Assembly (NCBI GenBank): GCA_900543945.1
Contig: UQTN01000008.1
Coordinates: 1-29,983 of the forward strand
Origin: an uncultured Collinsella sp.
GTDB lineage: Bacteria > Actinomycetota > Coriobacteriia > Coriobacteriales > Coriobacteriaceae
DNA: 29,983 nt
Direction of reading: 5' to 3'
Below the pieces are notes generated by a model, which was given only the letters and a program-made list of their open reading frames with translations, did no database searches and was not told where the DNA came from. The stretch's first letter is position 1. Each line of letters begins with the position of its first letter. Position numbers and translations under genes: made by a program. Below, one piece after another: positions 16,344 to 23,398 of the stretch.

Positions 16344-16409
16344 TGAGAGTGGATAATCTTCCGTTTTTGGCCTGCTTGGGGGTTCAAAGTGGGAGATTAT
16401 CCACTCTCA
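16344..16409. repeat. 16-bp perfect inverted repeat
   Basis: TGAGAGTGGATAATCT (16344-16359) and AGATTATCCACTCTCA (16394-16409) are perfect inverted repeats separated by 34 bases. The arms are AT-rich compared with the surroundings. The element sits between two GGGGAC-loop hairpins and is not part of any gene. It may be a separate palindromic repeat family or part of a composite element. Confidence 0.6.
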
Positions 16410-16417
16410 TCATTTTG

Positions 16418-16500
16418 CGGCACTTGGGGACGTTCCTTTTGTGTCGGCACTTTGGGACACTCCTTGTCATTGGTACAAAGCAACCTGTCCCCATTGCGCC
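16418..16500. repeat. GGGGAC-type repeat cluster, copies 2-4
   Basis: Copy 2 has stem CGGCAC (16418-16423) with GTGTCG (16441-16446), one G-U pair, around TTGGGGACGTTCCTTTT. A variant GGGACACTCCTT follows at 16455-16466 inside weak arms CTTTG/CAAAG (16450-16454, 16476-16480). An opposite-strand copy reads AATGGGGACAGGTTGCTTTG on the minus strand (about 16476-16495). The close packing of direct and inverted copies is typical of REP clusters. Confidence 0.55.
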
Positions 16501-16555
16501 AAGCGGCGTGTGCCGTTAAACGGAGGGGGTGTATTCCCGACCCATCGTTTGGGCA

Positions 16556-16609
16556 TACAATGGCTATTGTCTTGCTGCGGTGAAGGTCTGTCCGCTCCGC
16601 AGCTTTTTT
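16556..16609 (+). promoter_or_regulatory. Putative promoter and attenuator-like hairpin ahead of the adenine deaminase gene
   Basis: TACAAT at 16556-16561 matches five of six bases of a -10 box, but no good -35 box is seen. Shortly after, GCTGCGG (16574-16580) pairs perfectly with CCGCAGC (16597-16603) and six T residues follow (16604-16609), which is a complete intrinsic terminator 9 bases before the ribosome site. If transcription starts near 16568, the terminator would sit in the leader of the gene and could attenuate it. A shorter alternative pairing GCGG/CCGC within the stem exists. Confidence 0.5.
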
Positions 16610-16629
16610 CTACAGTTAAAGGAGTATGT

Positions 16630-18450
16630 ATGTCCGTTGAGGTCATGAGGTCTGTGATCGACGCTGCCGAGGGTCGCGTGCCCGTCGACACGCTGTTTAC
16701 CAATGCGCAGATTGTCGACGTGTACGGTCAGCGCGTGGCGCCCGGTAGCGTTGCCGTCAAGGACGGCGTAATCGTCGGCGTGCTCTACAACGGGCGCGAC
16801 GATGCCGCCGGTACCTATGAGGCTGCCGAGGTTATCGACTGCCAGGGTCGCTATCTCGCCCCCGGTTTTATCGACGGACATCTGCACATTGAGTCCTCGA
16901 ACATCCGCCCCGCCGAGTATGCGCGCATGGCGGCGACGCGCGGTACCACCACCGCCATTGCCGACAGCCACGAGATTGCCAACGTGGCGGGCCTGGACGG
17001 TCTGCGCTTTATGATCGAGGACGGTCGTCGCGCGCCCATTTCCATCAAATACATGATGCCCTCGTGCGTGCCCGCGCTGCCCGATGAGCAAGCGGGCGCT
17101 GTGATTACCGCCGCTGACATGCAGGCGTTTTTTGCCGAGCATCCGGGCGACGTTTTTGGCCTGGGCGAGATGATGAACCTGCCGGGTGTCTTTATGGCCG
17201 ATCCTGAGACCTGTGCTCGCATCGATGCTGCCAACCAGACGCCGTCCAAGCAGGTCGACGGCCATGCGCCGCTCGTTGCCGGCAAGGACCTCAATGCCTA
17301 TGCCGCGGCGGGCATTATCGCCGACCATGAGTCGACGATTCCCGAGGAGGCGCTCGACAAGCTGTCTCGTGGCATGTACGTGATGCTGCGCGAGGGCACC
17401 TGCAGCCATGACCTGGCCAACCTGTCGCCGATGCTGCTGGAGAATCCCGCGCGCGCCCGCCGCTGTTGCTTTGCGACTGACGACCGCGCCCCTTCCGATG
17501 CGCTTGCGACCGGCATGATCGACAATGCCTGCCGCGTGGCTATCGAGGCCGGTATCGACCCCGTGGTCGCTATCTCTATGGCGTCCCTCTCCACGGCCGA
17601 GGCGTTTGGCCTGGATCACGGCTGCCGCGACCCGCACGAGCTGCGTGGTGCGATTGCCCCGGGCAAGCGTGCCGACCTGCTGGTGCTCAATGACCTGACG
17701 TTTGCTACGGCTCCGCATCGCGTATATGCCGCCGGTGCTCTGGTGGCGCAGGACGGCACCTTTGTGGGCGAGATCGCACCCGAGATGGCCGAGGTTGCAG
17801 CCCTTGCCGATGAGCTGCGCGCCTCCGTTAAGCTGCCGAAGCTTTCGCTCGACGTGTTTGATTATGCCTTTAAGCCGGGCGAGGCCGTTATCGATGTCAT
17901 CCCGGGTATGGCTATCACGGGTATGGCCCGCCCCGAGAGCGCCGAGGACTTGCGCCGCATTATGCTGATCGAGCGCCATGGCCGCGGCGTGTCGCTGCAG
18001 GCCGAGGGCGCCGATGGCGACGGCCCCGCTGGCTTGGGCCTGGTCGGCAAGCATATCGGTCGCGGCTGGGTGCGCGGTTTCACCATCACCGGTGGTGCCA
18101 TTGCCTCCACGATCGGCCACGACTCGCACAACGTGTGCGTGGTGGGCGACAATGCGGCGGATATGATGGCTGCCGTTGAGGCCGTGGGCCAGGGCGGCCA
18201 CGTGCTGGTGCGTAACGGCGAGGTCGTGTCGCGCATTCCGCTGGCGCTCGGTGGCCTTATGAGCGAAGGCACGGCCGAGGACGTTGCCGCGCAGCACGAC
18301 GACTTTATGGTCAAGGCACGCGCCATGGGTATTGAGCCGCCGCTCGACCCCATCATGGGCATCATCTTCCTGCCCCTGCCGGTTATCCCGACGCTCCGCA
18401 TCCGCCCCGAGGGCATGTTCGACGTTACAACCTTCACCTACGCCGACTAG
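16630..18450 (+). CDS. ade: Adenine deaminase
   Basis: Adenine deaminase converts adenine to hypoxanthine and ammonia in purine salvage. The 606-residue amidohydrolase-fold protein has the metal-binding motif GFIDGHLHIESS (H84-L-H86), EIANVAGLDGLRFM, VDGHAPL, and the C-terminal family segment IGHDSHNVCVVGDN followed by LPLPVIPTLRI. This order is specific to the Ade family rather than to dihydroorotases. The ATG at 16630 is preceded by AAAGGAG (16618-16624); longer in-frame extensions run into repeats and are not credible. The stop TAG lies inside a GACTAGTCAT palindrome of the repeat that follows. The gene is flanked on both sides by GGGGAC-loop repeats. Confidence 0.94.
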   Translation: MSVEVMRSVIDAAEGRVPVDTLFTNAQIVDVYGQRVAPGSVAVKDGVIVGVLYNGRDDAAGTYEAAEVIDCQGRYLAPGFIDGHLHIESSNIRPAEYARMAATRGTTTAIADSHEIANVAGLDGLRFMIEDGRRAPISIKYMMPSCVPALPDEQAGAVITAADMQAFFAEHPGDVFGLGEMMNLPGVFMADPETCARIDAANQTPSKQVDGHAPLVAGKDLNAYAAAGIIADHESTIPEEALDKLSRGMYVMLREGTCSHDLANLSPMLLENPARARRCCFATDDRAPSDALATGMIDNACRVAIEAGIDPVVAISMASLSTAEAFGLDHGCRDPHELRGAIAPGKRADLLVLNDLTFATAPHRVYAAGALVAQDGTFVGEIAPEMAEVAALADELRASVKLPKLSLDVFDYAFKPGEAVIDVIPGMAITGMARPESAEDLRRIMLIERHGRGVSLQAEGADGDGPAGLGLVGKHIGRGWVRGFTITGGAIASTIGHDSHNVCVVGDNAADMMAAVEAVGQGGHVLVRNGEVVSRIPLALGGLMSEGTAEDVAAQHDDFMVKARAMGIEPPLDPIMGIIFLPLPVIPTLRIRPEGMFDVTTFTYAD

Positions 18451-18486
18451 TCATCGGGGACGTTCTTAAACGACTAGTCATCGGGG
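18444..18486. repeat. GGGGAC-loop repeat overlapping the ade stop codon, copy 5
   Basis: CGACTAGTCATCGGGG occurs twice as an exact 16-base direct repeat (18444-18459 and 18471-18486). Each copy contains the 8-base palindrome GACTAGTC, so the two can also pair with each other around the loop ATCGGGGACGTTCTTAAAC. The ade stop codon TAG is part of the first palindrome. The loop matches the GGGGACGTTC consensus of the other copies. Confidence 0.65.
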
Positions 18487-18648
18487 TGGCGTGTCGCCTG
18501 ACGCCGCGACCGTGAGACCTCTGGCATGTGTGAGCTATTTGCCAGGTCCTTGTAACGTTTACGCCCGCGGAGTCTTATTTGAGCTCCCTTTGGGTACGTT
18601 GGAATCGGATACACGTTCGATTCCAACAAGCCCGAAGGGAGCTTTTCT
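18487..18648 (+). promoter_or_regulatory. Structured leader of the HAD phosphatase gene; hairpin covers the ribosome site
   Basis: AGCTCCCTT (18582-18590) pairs with AAGGGAGCT (18635-18643), continues through a T-G wobble and GGG/CCC. After a small internal loop, TTGGAATCG (18599-18607) pairs with CGATTCCAA (18618-18626). TTTT follows at 18643-18646, and the start codon is at 18649. The AAGGGAG strand is also the only good ribosome site, so the fold would block translation. Upstream, GACC-TC-TGGCA pairs with TGCCAGGTC with a 2-base bulge (about 18512-18546), and CCGCG/CGCGG may enclose it. No known riboswitch was recognised. Confidence 0.5.
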
Positions 18649-19443
18649 ATGTTTAAACTGATTGCATCCGATATGGACGGCACGCTGCTTGACGAAAACG
18701 GCCAGGTGCCTCCCGAGACCTACGAACTGATTCTGGCGCTACACGAGCATGGCGTGCATTTCGCCGCATCGTCAGGTCGTCGCTACGATCGCCTGTGCGA
18801 GTTCTTTGCGCCCGTTCGCGACAAGATGGACTTTGTCGCCGCTAACGGCGCCCAAGTCTACGCCGACGGTAAGATGGTAGACCGTGAGGTGTATTCCCAC
18901 CTGGCGATTCGAAGGCTCGCCCAAGCCGTCAGGACGTTTCCCAATCTGCATCTTGCGCTCTTTGACCGAACCAAGTCCTTCCTGCTCGATGACGAGTGCA
19001 AGTTCGTGCGTGAGGTCGATAAGGACCTTCCCAATGCCGAGCGTATTTGGGAGCTGCCCGATCCCAGCGTAAATATCATCAAAGCGAGTATCTTTTGCGA
19101 CGACAGTGCGGTTATGGACAGTGCGTACGTGCTACAGCGCGAACTTGGTCAGCTCTTTACTTTTGCTCCCTCGGGTAATGCCTGGATCGATGCCATGCAG
19201 CCCGGTGTGTCGAAGGCCTCGGGCATCGCGCAGCTCGCGGAGCATTACGGCATTGGACGCGACGAGGTCATGGCGTTTGGCGACTCGATGAACGACTACG
19301 AGATCATTCGCTTTGTCGGCACGGGTTGTGCGATGGAAAACGCGCGCCCCGCGCTCAAGGCGGTGGCCGATCGCGTCGTGGGTTGCAACCGCGATCACGC
19401 TGTCCAGCAAGAACTCCGTCGTGTGCTGGAGAGCCTCGCTTAA
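18649..19443 (+). CDS. Cof-type HAD-superfamily phosphatase
   Basis: The 264-residue protein belongs to the HAD-IIB (Cof) hydrolases, cytosolic phosphatases acting on sugar phosphates, nucleotides or cofactors. Motif I is D8-M-D10-G-T-L, with the nucleophile and acid/base aspartates. Motif II is the serine of AASSGR near residue 41. Motif IV is GDSMND at 211-216. A cap domain lies between about residues 85 and 185. The specific substrate cannot be predicted. The ATG at 18649 gives the canonical MFKLIASDMDGTLL start, and its ribosome site AAGGGAG is buried in the hairpin described just upstream. GGGGAC-loop repeats flank it on both sides. Confidence 0.9.
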   Translation: MFKLIASDMDGTLLDENGQVPPETYELILALHEHGVHFAASSGRRYDRLCEFFAPVRDKMDFVAANGAQVYADGKMVDREVYSHLAIRRLAQAVRTFPNLHLALFDRTKSFLLDDECKFVREVDKDLPNAERIWELPDPSVNIIKASIFCDDSAVMDSAYVLQRELGQLFTFAPSGNAWIDAMQPGVSKASGIAQLAEHYGIGRDEVMAFGDSMNDYEIIRFVGTGCAMENARPALKAVADRVVGCNRDHAVQQELRRVLESLA

Positions 19444-19445
19444 TC

Positions 19446-19474
19446 CGGCAGATGGGGACGTTCCTTTTCTGCCG
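19446..19474. repeat. GGGGAC-loop hairpin repeat, copy 6
   Basis: CGGCAGA (19446-19452) pairs perfectly with TCTGCCG (19468-19474) around TGGGGACGTTCCTTT. It begins three bases after the stop of the HAD gene. The stem sequence is unlike that of the other copies but the loop core GGGGACGTTCCTTT is the same as in copy 2. Confidence 0.7.
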
Positions 19475-19479
19475 ACAGT

Positions 19480-19518
19480 GGGGGACAGTCCTTGCAGCTT
19501 TTTGCGAAGAGTGTCCCC
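19480..19518. repeat. Head-to-head GGGGACA repeat pair, copy 7
   Basis: GGGGACA (19481-19487) and TGTCCCC (19512-19518) form a perfect 7-bp inverted repeat. The interior reads GTCCTTGCAGCTTTTTGCGAAGAG. The outer arms may serve as a weak bidirectional terminator for the two convergent HAD genes, although no long T run follows. Confidence 0.55.
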
Positions 19519-19525
19519 AGTGACT

Positions 19526-19552
19526 AGTCGTTTAAGAACGTCCCCAATGACT
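19526..19552. repeat. GGGGAC-loop hairpin repeat on the minus strand, copy 8
   Basis: AGTCGTT (19526-19532) pairs with AATGACT (19546-19552), including one G-T pair, around TAAGAACGTCCCC. On the minus strand the loop reads GGGGACGTTCTTA, identical to copy 5 after the ade gene. A shorter AATGACTAG follows at 19557-19565 and contains the stop codon of the next gene. Confidence 0.7.
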
Positions 19553-19561
19553 GACCAATGA

Positions 19562-20404
19562 CTAGGCGAGGGCGGCCATGATGGTGCGGGCGACGCCGTC
19601 GTGGTCGTTGTCGTATTCGGTGATGGCGTCGGCGGCCTCGCGATCTTCGGGCTCGGCGTTGATCATGGCCATGCCATGGCCCGCTGCCTGCAGCATGGGG
19701 ATGTCGTTGATGTTGTCGCCGAACGCCCAGGCGTCGGCGAGACGCTCGCCCAGATGCTCACACAGCCACGTGAGGGCCGTTCCCTTGGTGGCGCCTTCGC
19801 CCATAACCTCGATATTCATGGCGTACGAACGCGTGACCTCAATGCCTCCGAGCGTGTCGAGCGCCGCCGCGATGGCGTCGCGATCGGTGGGGTCGTGCCA
19901 GTACATGGCGATGCGTTCGAGCGTCTCGACCTCGTCGATCTTGCTGTCGATATCCATGTCGATCGGCGTACGCGTGCGCCTGAGCGAAGCCGCGATGTGA
20001 GGATCCCCACCGCAGAACTCGTCTAGGCGCTCATAGAGGGCGCGGGGGAGAAAGCGCTGCCCGTCGGCAAAGATATCGAAGGTGACGTCGTGGTCGGCAG
20101 AAATGCGGTGAATGCGGTGGGCGAGGTCGCGGTCAAGCGGGTGGCTCAAAATGCAGGTGGCGCGCGAGGCGCACGCGGGCGCGTCGCCGTCGAGCTGCCA
20201 GACGCTGGCGCCATTGGCGCAGACCGCATAGTGTACGGCGGGGTGGGCGAGGATCGGCTCAAAGACGCCCGAAAGCGGACGCCCGGTGCAGGGCACAAAC
20301 TCAATGCCGCGGCGTGCGAGCTCGTCGAGCATCGCCCAGGTGGCATCGCTCATCTGCTTATCGCTTGTCAGCAGTGTCCCGTCCATATCGGAAAACACAA
20401 TCAT
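19562..20404 (-). CDS. Second Cof-type HAD-superfamily phosphatase
   Basis: The 280-residue protein is another HAD-IIB phosphatase. Motif I is D6-M-D8-G-T-L in MIVFSDMDGTLL, motif II is the threonine of PCTGRPL near residue 40, and motif IV is GDNIND at 229-234. The cap domain in between differs from that of the neighbour at 18649, so the two are not recent duplicates and probably act on different substrates. GAAAGGA lies 9 bases before the ATG at 20404. It is convergent with the other HAD gene; three repeat copies separate them. The stop codon TAG is part of a TAGTCATT motif also present at the end of ade. Confidence 0.88.
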   Translation of the reverse strand: MIVFSDMDGTLLTSDKQMSDATWAMLDELARRGIEFVPCTGRPLSGVFEPILAHPAVHYAVCANGASVWQLDGDAPACASRATCILSHPLDRDLAHRIHRISADHDVTFDIFADGQRFLPRALYERLDEFCGGDPHIAASLRRTRTPIDMDIDSKIDEVETLERIAMYWHDPTDRDAIAAALDTLGGIEVTRSYAMNIEVMGEGATKGTALTWLCEHLGERLADAWAFGDNINDIPMLQAAGHGMAMINAEPEDREAADAITEYDNDHDGVARTIMAALA

Positions 20405-20429
20405 CTGTTGCAGTCCTTTCCACTGGCAT

Positions 20430-20468
20430 AAAAAGCGTGGCCGAGGGCTGCAGTGCCCTGGCCACGCT
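20430..20468 (-). terminator. Intrinsic terminator after the citrate synthase gene
   Basis: AGCGTGGCC (20434-20442) pairs with GGCCACGCT (20460-20468), and after one bulged G the inner AGGGC/GCCCT pairs around TGCAGT. On the minus strand the hairpin ends in TTTTT (20434-20430). It lies 24 bases after the citrate synthase stop, so the HAD gene downstream on the same strand probably has its own promoter. Confidence 0.88.
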
Positions 20469-20491
20469 CAAGAGTTATAGAGGCCCGCGCG

Positions 20492-21910
20492 TTAGCGGTC
20501 GGCGAGCGGTTTGTACTCCAGTTGCTCGATAACCGGGCGGTAGGCCGGACGGATGATGCGGTGCGCGCAGAAGAGCTCTTCCATGCGGTGCGCCGACCAA
20601 CCGGCCATGCGGGCGACGGCGAACAGCGGCGTAAAGAGCGTCTCGGGGACGCCGAGCATCTTGTAGATAAAGCCCGTGTACAGGTCGATGTTGGCGCAGA
20701 TGGGCTTGGTCATGCCGTGGTCGCGCATGACCTGGGGTGCCAGGCGCTCGATGCGCTCGATGAGCGCGAACTCATCGCCCAGGTCCTTCTTGGCGGCAAG
20801 CGTGCGCGCGTAACGGCGGCAGACCTCGGCGCGCGGGTCGCTGAGCGTATAGACGGCGTGGCCCATACCGTAGATGAGGCCCGTGCCGTCGAAGGCCTGC
20901 TTGTCGAGGATCTTGCCCAGGTAGGCTGCGACCTCGTCCTCGTCCTCCCAGTTGGAGACATGCGCGCGGATGTCCTCGTGCATGGACACGACCTTGGCGT
21001 TGGCACCGCCGTGGCGCGGGCCCTTGAGCGAGCCGATAGCCGCGGCGTAGGCGGAATACGGGTCGGTGGCCGAAGACGACAGCACGCGGCAAGCGAAGGT
21101 GGAGTTGTTGCCGCCGCCGTGCTCGGCATGCAGCATGAGCATCACGTCGAGCAGCATGGCTTCGTCGCGGGTGAACGCCATGCCACCGCGCAAGACCTGT
21201 AGGATGGTCTCGGCGGTGGAGAGACCGGGCGTGGGGTGCGGCACGTGAACCTCGGAGCCGCGAAGCTTGGCGACCGAGGCCATGTGTGCGAAGGCGGCGA
21301 TGCGCGGGAGACGTGCGAGCATGGAAATGGCGACGTCGATTTCGTGCTCGGGCGTGATCACGTCTGGTTCGGCATCGAAGGCGTAGAGCAACAGTACAGC
21401 GCGCTGGAGCACGTTCATGATGCTCGACGACACCGTGGTCATAGGGAACTCTTTAACGTACTCGTCACTCAGGTGTCTAAAGGCGCCCAGGCGCTCGCAA
21501 AAGCCGTCGAGCTCTTCCTTGTTGGGCAGCGAACCCGTGATAAGCAGATAGGCGACTTCCTCGTAGCCGTAGCGATTCTCGGCCTGGGCATTGTTGACCA
21601 GATCCTCGATGCTGTAGCCGCGAAGCGTGAGCTTGCCCTGATCGGGCACGACCTTTCCGTCGACCTTGTTGTAGCCGTGCACATCCGAGATACGAGTGAG
21701 GCCCGCGACCACGCCCGAGCCGTCGGCATTGCGCAGGCCGCGCTTGACATTGTGCTCTTCGAACAAGCCCTCGTCATAAGGGTCGGTCGGCAGGCCGTGG
21801 TAGAGGCTTTCGCTCTCAGACGAAATCTGGCGGCTTGCTTCGTAATCCAGAACCAGTCGGCTCAAGTGGTCATCGAAGCGGTAATAGATTTTCTTGGCGT
21901 CGTAGGCCAT
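20492..21910 (-). CDS. gltA: Citrate synthase (citrate/methylcitrate synthase family)
   Basis: The enzyme condenses acetyl-CoA with oxaloacetate to citrate. The 472-residue protein has the family's active-site segments: MLHAEHGGGNNSTF with H264, LKGPRHGGANAKV, IYGMGHAVYTLSDPRAE with H351, and ANIDLYTGFIY with D409. These supply the His-His-Asp catalytic set. The length exceeds the usual 370-430 residues because of an N-terminal extension of some 60 residues, as in citrate synthases of several anaerobes. Methylcitrate synthase activity cannot be excluded. GAGAGGAG precedes the ATG at 21910. No other TCA-cycle gene is nearby; the ACT-domain gene 78 bases upstream is in the same direction and may be co-transcribed. 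Confidence 0.92.
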   Translation of the reverse strand: MAYDAKKIYYRFDDHLSRLVLDYEASRQISSESESLYHGLPTDPYDEGLFEEHNVKRGLRNADGSGVVAGLTRISDVHGYNKVDGKVVPDQGKLTLRGYSIEDLVNNAQAENRYGYEEVAYLLITGSLPNKEELDGFCERLGAFRHLSDEYVKEFPMTTVSSSIMNVLQRAVLLLYAFDAEPDVITPEHEIDVAISMLARLPRIAAFAHMASVAKLRGSEVHVPHPTPGLSTAETILQVLRGGMAFTRDEAMLLDVMLMLHAEHGGGNNSTFACRVLSSSATDPYSAYAAAIGSLKGPRHGGANAKVVSMHEDIRAHVSNWEDEDEVAAYLGKILDKQAFDGTGLIYGMGHAVYTLSDPRAEVCRRYARTLAAKKDLGDEFALIERIERLAPQVMRDHGMTKPICANIDLYTGFIYKMLGVPETLFTPLFAVARMAGWSAHRMEELFCAHRIIRPAYRPVIEQLEYKPLADR

Positions 21911-21988
21911 GTGCGCTCCTCTCCGGGCCGTGTGGGGGCGGCGTGCTTGAGTGCAGATGCGCCGGCCTGTTCCTGCACGGCCTGTTCG

Positions 21989-22276
21989 CTACAGGCGGTA
22001 CATAAAGTTAAAGACGTCCTCGCGCTGGATGGACACGTTGACGCCCGAAAGCTCGCCGGCCTCGGCCAGGGCCTTCTGCAGCTCGGCAAAGTCGAGCTTG
22101 GACTCGGCGGTGTCGGCCAGCATGGTCATGGTGAAGATGTCCTCGATAATGGACTGCGTGATGTCGCGGATGTCGACGTTGGCCTCGCCCAGAACGCGGG
22201 TGACGCCGGCGACGATGCCGGGGCGGTTCTTGCCAAGGACGGTGATGACGATACGGGAGGACGAGATCTCGGCCAT
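21989..22276 (-). CDS. ACT-domain protein of the UPF0237 type
   Basis: The 95-residue protein is almost entirely one ACT domain: RIVITVLGKNRPGIVAGVTR, then EANVDIRDITQSIIEDIFTM and a closing VNVSIQREDVFNFMYRL. The KNRPGIV loop between strand 1 and helix 1 is the usual amino-acid binding site. UPF0237 proteins are often encoded beside a UPF0210 (PFL-like) protein, but here the partner is missing and citrate synthase follows instead. The ATG at 22276 is preceded by AAAGGG. A minus-strand TACAAT (22344-22339) inside a GGTACA/TGTACC inverted repeat may be its -10 box. A regulatory role by sensing an amino acid is likely but unproven. Confidence 0.88.
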   Translation of the reverse strand: MAEISSSRIVITVLGKNRPGIVAGVTRVLGEANVDIRDITQSIIEDIFTMTMLADTAESKLDFAELQKALAEAGELSGVNVSIQREDVFNFMYRL

Positions 22277-22672
22277 GGGAAACCCTTTCGCGTGATTGCG
22301 GCGCGCGCGGGGCGCTCCGCTACGGTACAGTGTTCATCATTGTACCTGTCTGGCGCAAAAAAGGCGCGCTCGCTGCGGCGTTACATGCCTGCAACATGAG
22401 CGTAAGGGGGAAGGCCGTACGGGGAAGAGCCGTCTGGCGCGTGTCCGGCTCGTGTTGGGTTGATTTCCGATCTCAGCCGAACACATTGAGCGGACAGACC
22501 GTTCCCGCAGTCAGCCGAACGCCTCCGACGGCTGATTCCGAACTGGAAGCGGAGGGCATCCCCGCCCTTCGGTAGGGGATACCGCTCCGCGGCGCATGCC
22601 GCGGGCGGCGCCCCTATCGGACCACCGTGACCTCAGTTGGGATGGGCCCAGCACTGCCGCGTACTCGGTGAG
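22277..22672. other. Non-coding 396-base stretch with several hairpins
   Basis: No credible gene is seen. A GGTACA/TGTACC inverted repeat (22324-22346) overlaps a possible promoter of the ACT gene. AGTCAGCC/GGCTGATT (22509-22537) is a hairpin with one G-T pair, and TCAGCCGAAC in its left arm recurs directly at 22473-22482. GCGGAG...CTCCGC (22549-22590) with inner ATCCCC/GGGGAT is a strong hairpin with one bulge and one mismatch. CGCGGC/GCCGCG follows near 22588-22603. No tRNA or other classical attachment site was found, although the neighbouring integrase remnant makes this a plausible old element boundary. Confidence 0.5.
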
Positions 22673-23398
22673 CTAGAGCCAACTGTTCGTCTTCACGTCG
22701 CGTATGGCGATATTTCGGTCGTCCGGCTCGGTGATGCCGTAGCCGAACGCCTGGAGCGTCTCGATGGACTCCTGGATCCTCTGTTGGAACATGGGACCCG
22801 GATCGACCCTCGGCCCGAGGTGCCCGCGCCAAAGGCACGGCGTGGCGCGCAGCATGTTATGGATTTTGGAGATGGGCTCGATGTCGGCGTAGACGTTGAG
22901 CGTCGCCATGGCGTCCTTGTGGCCGAGGATCGATTGGAGCGCCTTGATATCGCCGCCTTGGCGGATCCACTGCGTTGCGAACGTGTGGCGAAGGCCGTGG
23001 AACGTGATCAGCTCGTCGTTGGTGCCCATGAGGCCGTTGGTCTCCGAGAACGTCTTGAACGCCCTGCGGATATAGCTTGTCGTCGCGAAGGTCGCGCCCG
23101 GCTCCGACAGGATGTAGCAGTCCCCGATCTCGACCGCCCCGGTAAGGCCGCGCAAGCGCAGCTTTCCGCAGTCGATCTCGTGGGTCTCCTTCAGGAAGGG
23201 GAGTAGGCCGACCGGGTCGATGGGGATACCCCTGGCGTCATGGGTCTTGGTGTCCTTGATGAACGAACCCATTCCCTTCGCGTACGCCACCGAGTGTCTG
23301 ATCGAGATCAGGCCCGTCTCGAAATCCACATCGCACCACCGAAGGCCGCAGACCTCGCCGATTCGCATCCCCGTGTGCAGGGCGAGTACGACCGCCCT
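22673..23398 (-). pseudogene. Tyrosine recombinase (phage-type integrase), catalytic part only
   Basis: The frame reads as the C-terminal catalytic domain of a tyrosine recombinase: ALHTGMRIGEVCGLRW with the first catalytic arginine, HGLRHTFATQ with the H-x-x-R pair, LGHKDAMATLNVYADI with the last histidine and the nucleophilic tyrosine. About 150-170 N-terminal residues with the arm- and core-binding domains are missing. The homologous frame runs on upstream of the ATG at 23368 to the TAG at 23399-23401, which is the stop of the XRE gene. The catalytic residues are intact, but without its DNA-binding part the protein is probably inactive, and no ribosome site is seen. It is a remnant of an integrated element. 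Confidence 0.8.

Noticed and set aside
16305..16500. CRISPR array, because of repeated short units
   Set aside because: Units are hairpins with variable stems, in both orientations and without regular spacers or cas genes.
16441..16629. N-terminal extension of the adenine deaminase starting at 16441
   Set aside because: It would translate repeat DNA and a terminator hairpin, and lacks a ribosome site; ATG 16630 has AAAGGAG and gives the family N-terminus.
16564..18297. 577-codon minus-strand frame opposite the adenine deaminase gene
   Set aside because: Fully antisense to a gene with a complete set of family motifs; no independent support.
21236..22399. 387-codon plus-strand frame opposite citrate synthase and the ACT gene
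   Set aside because: Antisense shadow of two genes with clear motifs.
22551..22672. tRNA gene serving as integrase attachment site
   Set aside because: No T-arm GTTCGA-type sequence or cloverleaf could be drawn on either strand.
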